Shown here: positions 61,782 through 64,000 of the stretch, one piece after another
How the letters are laid out: each line of letters opens with the position of its first letter
Numbering within the stretch: the stretch's first letter is position 1
DNA from: CALNYX01 sp942490925
GTDB taxonomy: Bacteria; Chlamydiota; Chlamydiia; Chlamydiales; JAAKFR01
Length of the DNA stretch: 64,000 nucleotides
Direction: 5' to 3'
Assembly (NCBI GenBank): GCA_942490925.1
Contig: CALNYX010000057.1
Span: 22,431 to 86,430, forward strand
Made by a program: the position numbers and the translations under genes
The notes under the pieces: model-generated
The model's input: only the letters and a program-made list of their open reading frames with translations
What the model was told of the DNA's origin: nothing
Database searches by the model: none

Positions 61782-62183
61782 TCAATGCGAACATGAGTGA
61801 CCATCACCATGTTGGGAACAAACTTGTCCACTATCACTTAATTTTCCTGCTAAATAATCATCAAGCAACGAATCAATCCCCCCTGAACAGCCACGGATAA
61901 CCGAAATACCTGCTGCGTTTAATTTGCTAATAGCTCCTTGACCAATAGTCCCGGCCAACATTTCTGTTACATTTTTTTCATTCAGGGTAACAGTAATATT
62001 TGATTTACATCCACAACCATCGGGTGAATGTAAAATCTCTTTATTCACAACCTTTTTGTTTTGAATGGTAAAAACCGTAAAATACTGGCAATGTCCAAAA
62101 TGGTCGTCTACCTGATTGTCGCGGCTCGCAACTGCTATTTTTATTTCTGAATGAATTGGTTTAAAACTATTAAAATCGCTCAT
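61782..62183 (-). CDS. NifX/NifB-type dinitrogenase iron-molybdenum cofactor domain protein
   Basis: 133 residues: IKIAVASRDNQVDDHFGHCQYFTVFTI, GCGCKSNITVTLNEKNVTEMLAGTIGQGAISKLNAAGISVIRG and a His/Cys-rich end (CSQHGDGHSCSH). This RNase-H-like domain binds Fe-S or Mo-Fe clusters; stand-alone forms in non-diazotrophs are probably metal-cluster carriers. No nitrogenase genes are nearby, so a role in nitrogen fixation is not implied. TATTTTTG on the minus strand (62,232-62,225) may be its -7 box. Confidence 0.88.
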   Translation of the reverse strand: MSDFNSFKPIHSEIKIAVASRDNQVDDHFGHCQYFTVFTIQNKKVVNKEILHSPDGCGCKSNITVTLNEKNVTEMLAGTIGQGAISKLNAAGISVIRGCSGGIDSLLDDYLAGKLSDSGQVCSQHGDGHSCSH

Positions 62184-62278
62184 GATCCTCTCTCTTTTTA
62201 GAACTTATGATTAATATAGTGACGCAAAAATAATATTTTATTATTGAAAATAATAAGGTCAAAAAAAACAATTCATAA

Positions 62279-62320
62279 AGGATGACATCTTTACATTTGA
62301 ATGAATAAAGATGTCATCCT
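62279..62320. terminator. Hairpin downstream of the ABC permease gene
   Basis: AGGATGACATCTTTA and TAAAGATGTCATCCT are perfectly complementary 15-base arms around a 12-base loop. It stands after the G/C-rich terminator and may act as a second terminator or processing site. Confidence 0.75.
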
Positions 62321-62323
62321 AAT

Positions 62324-62354
62324 AAAAAAACAGGGACTCCCGGGCCCCTGTTTT
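62324..62354 (-). terminator. Intrinsic terminator of the ABC-2 operon
   Basis: On the minus strand, AAAACAGGGG...CCCTGTTTTTTT forms a G/C stem followed by a T tract, 25 bases after the permease stop. Confidence 0.8.
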
Positions 62355-62378
62355 ACCAATATGAAAAATAATTTCTGC

Positions 62379-63104
62379 CTAAATAAAACGTTCCCGTTTT
62401 TGCAGATTATACAGTCCGAAAAGTAAGAAAAGTACAGAACCAACAACAAGGAAGATCCTGTTTTTAACAATGACACCTTCCCAAATAGTTTCATTCAAAT
62501 AACGCGGCATATTAAAAGGGTTTAAAAACATATCCCATTGTGTATTCTCCACCGATTCACTGATGATAATCAAAACCACCCCCATTAATACCATTACTAC
62601 CGCCGTTCCGTATCCATTTTTTATTAATGTTGAAAACATAAATGCCAAACAGCCAATAAATACGATTGGGTACATTGCCTGAACAGTCATTTCAAGCAAA
62701 TTTATTTCTGCCAAAAAGATGCGGCATAAAACAGCGTACAAGTACATAATGATAAACACCTGTATAAATACCATTACCATTCGCACCAACCAAACCTTGT
62801 AACGGTAGTCAGGAATTCCAAACAATATTTCCAGGATACCAGCATCCACATCGTTCTGAATGCCAAAGGTCATCGGGTAAAAAATTAGCAGGATGCCCGG
62901 AAAAATAAGCATCGCGAAAACGAATTCTTCATCCGGTGTATTTCCGTCCATAATACTGCTAATAGCAATGAATATAAGGAAACCCAGTGAGACCAGTAAA
63001 AACCAGATAAACCGGTTGCCAAAAATAATGCGCATGTTATACCTGACCAGCTTTATAAGTAGGTCAATTGAATTTGCAAATCCAGATTTATTTATTGATC
63101 CCAT
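62379..63104 (-). CDS. ABC-2 type transporter permease
   Basis: 241 residues from MGSINKSG. The start ATG overlaps the ATPase stop as TAATG (63,106-63,102), which favours this start over one eight codons upstream. Six hydrophobic helices are visible (FIWFLLVSLGFLIFIAI, MLIFPGILLIFYPMTFGI, MVMVFIQVFIIMYLYAVL, MYPIVFIGCLAFMFSTLI, GTAVVMVLMGVVLIIIS, IFLVVGSVLFLLFGLYN). It pairs with the upstream ATP-binding protein to form an exporter; substrate unknown. Two hairpins follow its stop. Confidence 0.82.
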   Translation of the reverse strand: MGSINKSGFANSIDLLIKLVRYNMRIIFGNRFIWFLLVSLGFLIFIAISSIMDGNTPDEEFVFAMLIFPGILLIFYPMTFGIQNDVDAGILEILFGIPDYRYKVWLVRMVMVFIQVFIIMYLYAVLCRIFLAEINLLEMTVQAMYPIVFIGCLAFMFSTLIKNGYGTAVVMVLMGVVLIIISESVENTQWDMFLNPFNMPRYLNETIWEGVIVKNRIFLVVGSVLFLLFGLYNLQKRERFI

Positions 63105-64000
63105 TATTTCAAATCTTTTATCAAACATAAATAAGCATCTTCCAGAATTGGCTTGGCAGGCACCGCATCAGGTGCAGGCTTCTCCGCAGCCAGCATCCGT
63201 ACCCTGATCTGATCACCCTGCCTCATGTGGTGGATGATCATTGGCTTGTTCTCCAATTTATCAAACTGGTTGGCCGGAACATCAAACTGCCAAACCAAAT
63301 TACTTGCTAAATGAACCATATCTGTTGGTGTTCCGGTATATTTTACTTTCCCGCGGTTAATCACAGCCACCTGATTACACGAGCTCGAAATATCTTCGAT
63401 AATGTGTGTTGAAAAAATGACAATGCGCTCACGGCTAAGCTCTACCAACAAATTACGGAAACGGATCCTTTCACGTGGATCCAGCCCGGCTGTTGGTTCA
63501 TCAACTACCAAAATACGTGGAAGGTGTAACAATATTTGTGCAATACCAATCCGTTGTTTCATCCCTCCCGAGAAAGAACCAATTTTATCGTGCCGCTTTT
63601 CATACATATGAACCGATTTTAACACATAAGCAACCCGTTCTTCTCTTGCCTTTTTATCAGTGAGCCCTTTTAAAATTGCCTGATAATCGAGAAAATCAAC
63701 TGCCGGCATATTTTCGTAAGTACCAAATTCCTGCGGAAGATAGCCAATCAAACCCTGCAGCTCTTCTCTTTTTTTCTGTGTATCAATTCCATTGATCCAG
63801 ATTTTACCGTAACTCTGTTCGAAAATACCACAGATAATACGCATCATGGTTGATTTACCAGCACCATTCGATCCCAGCAGACCAAACATTCCGGTACCAA
63901 TTTCCAATGAGACACCGTTCAGCGCTTTAAAAGGCTGACGCCGTTTACCGATTATTGGAATTTGTTTGACCAAACGGAGCAGCGTTCTCCTGATTCCGCT
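63104..64000 (-). CDS. ABC transporter ATP-binding protein, 5' partial
   Basis: The frame is open to the right edge; a TTG near 63,973 is not a convincing start, so the N-terminus lies outside, possibly as part of a longer or fused protein. Walker A GSNGAGKST, Q-loop GYLPQEFGTYE, signature SFSGGMKQRIG, Walker B RILVVDEPTAGLDP and H-loop FSTHIIEDI are all present. The C-terminal region (about 220-298) is a variable extension. Energises the adjacent ABC-2 permease, with which it shares a TAATG overlap. Confidence 0.88.
   Translation of the reverse strand, partial: SGIRRTLLRLVKQIPIIGKRRQPFKALNGVSLEIGTGMFGLLGSNGAGKSTMMRIICGIFEQSYGKIWINGIDTQKKREELQGLIGYLPQEFGTYENMPAVDFLDYQAILKGLTDKKAREERVAYVLKSVHMYEKRHDKIGSFSGGMKQRIGIAQILLHLPRILVVDEPTAGLDPRERIRFRNLLVELSRERIVIFSTHIIEDISSSCNQVAVINRGKVKYTGTPTDMVHLASNLVWQFDVPANQFDKLENKPMIIHHMRQGDQIRVRMLAAEKPAPDAVPAKPILEDAYLCLIKDLK

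Noticed and set aside
61782..62183. Evidence for nitrogen fixation
   Set aside because: The NifX/NifB-type domain is widespread outside nitrogen fixers and no nif structural genes are nearby.
41206..64000. Horizontal transfer of a 22.8-kb bacterial segment into a eukaryotic chromosome
   Set aside because: The bacterial side has intact operons, bacterial promoters and terminators, no introns and no decay, and begins mid-gene. A chimeric contig explains this more simply; kept only as a testable alternative.

Overview
This window is a join of two unrelated genomes. Bases 1 to about 41,205 are eukaryotic nuclear DNA. Genes carry short GT..AG introns (GTAAGT donors) and encode secreted proteins with GPI-like tails, an R-x-L-Q motif after signal peptides, plus exostosin, sulfotransferase-like, bHLH and papain families. 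I infer a diatom or close stramenopile. Bases about 41,206 to 64,000 are AT-rich, intron-free, densely packed bacterial DNA with Bacteroidota hallmarks: TAnnTTTG promoters, FISUMP lipoproteins, a reg-prop/AraC regulator and GntR-type XylR. It is probably from Bacteroidales/Marinilabiliales, but this is an inference from protein style. The change falls inside a truncated bacterial pyruvate-kinase gene fused to a eukaryotic repeat. An assembly chimera (host plus associated bacterium) is the simplest reading; recent transfer is possible but less likely.

Eukaryotic layout: partial exostosin (1-1248); broken ADP-ribosylglycohydrolase (2.7-4.0 kb); SnoaL-like fragment (4.75-5.1 kb); two-exon F-box-like gene (5.45-7.07 kb); frameshifted plastid-type amino-acid transporter (8.9-9.6 kb); long gene-poor GC-rich mosaic (9.6-19.3 kb) containing an Ala-rich repeat ORF; large Asp-rich secreted protein (20.9-23.3 kb); retrotransposon remnant plus a following ORF (23.4-25.4 kb); 132-bp perfect-centre hairpin (26.3 kb); double bHLH remnant (28.7-30.0 kb); sulfotransferase pseudogene (31.3-32.1 kb); six-exon Cys-rich GPI-type gene with an internal 953-bp tandem duplication (32.3-34.3 kb); small secreted protein (35.8 kb); four-exon papain-type protease (36.5-38.2 kb); rearranged second copy of the ADP-ribosylglycohydrolase repeat (40.25-41.2 kb).

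The most unusual signal is mutational. Large eukaryotic blocks are saturated with the dinucleotide GC. When the degenerate 40-41 kb copy is aligned by eye with its better preserved relative at 2.6-4.3 kb, most differences are transitions that turn the steps AC, AT or GT into GC, with a second layer of CpG to TpG/CpA changes. This is roughly the reverse of fungal RIP. Such changes cannot create stop codons, which may explain the many overlapping long ORFs in these blocks.

Bacterial layout: a xylose utilisation cluster on the minus strand (xylR, xylB, xylA, xylE, pyruvate kinase), with a shared 16-bp putative XylR operator next to TAnnTTTG boxes; nitroreductase and reg-prop/AraC regulator (+); three lipoproteins (-); serine hydrolase (+); proline dehydrogenase (-); OmpH/Skp-like chaperone and glycosyltransferase (+); PLP decarboxylase, acylphosphatase and membrane protein (-); small membrane protein (+) facing ApbE (-); NifX/NifB-type protein (-); and an ABC-2 transporter pair (-) running off the right edge.
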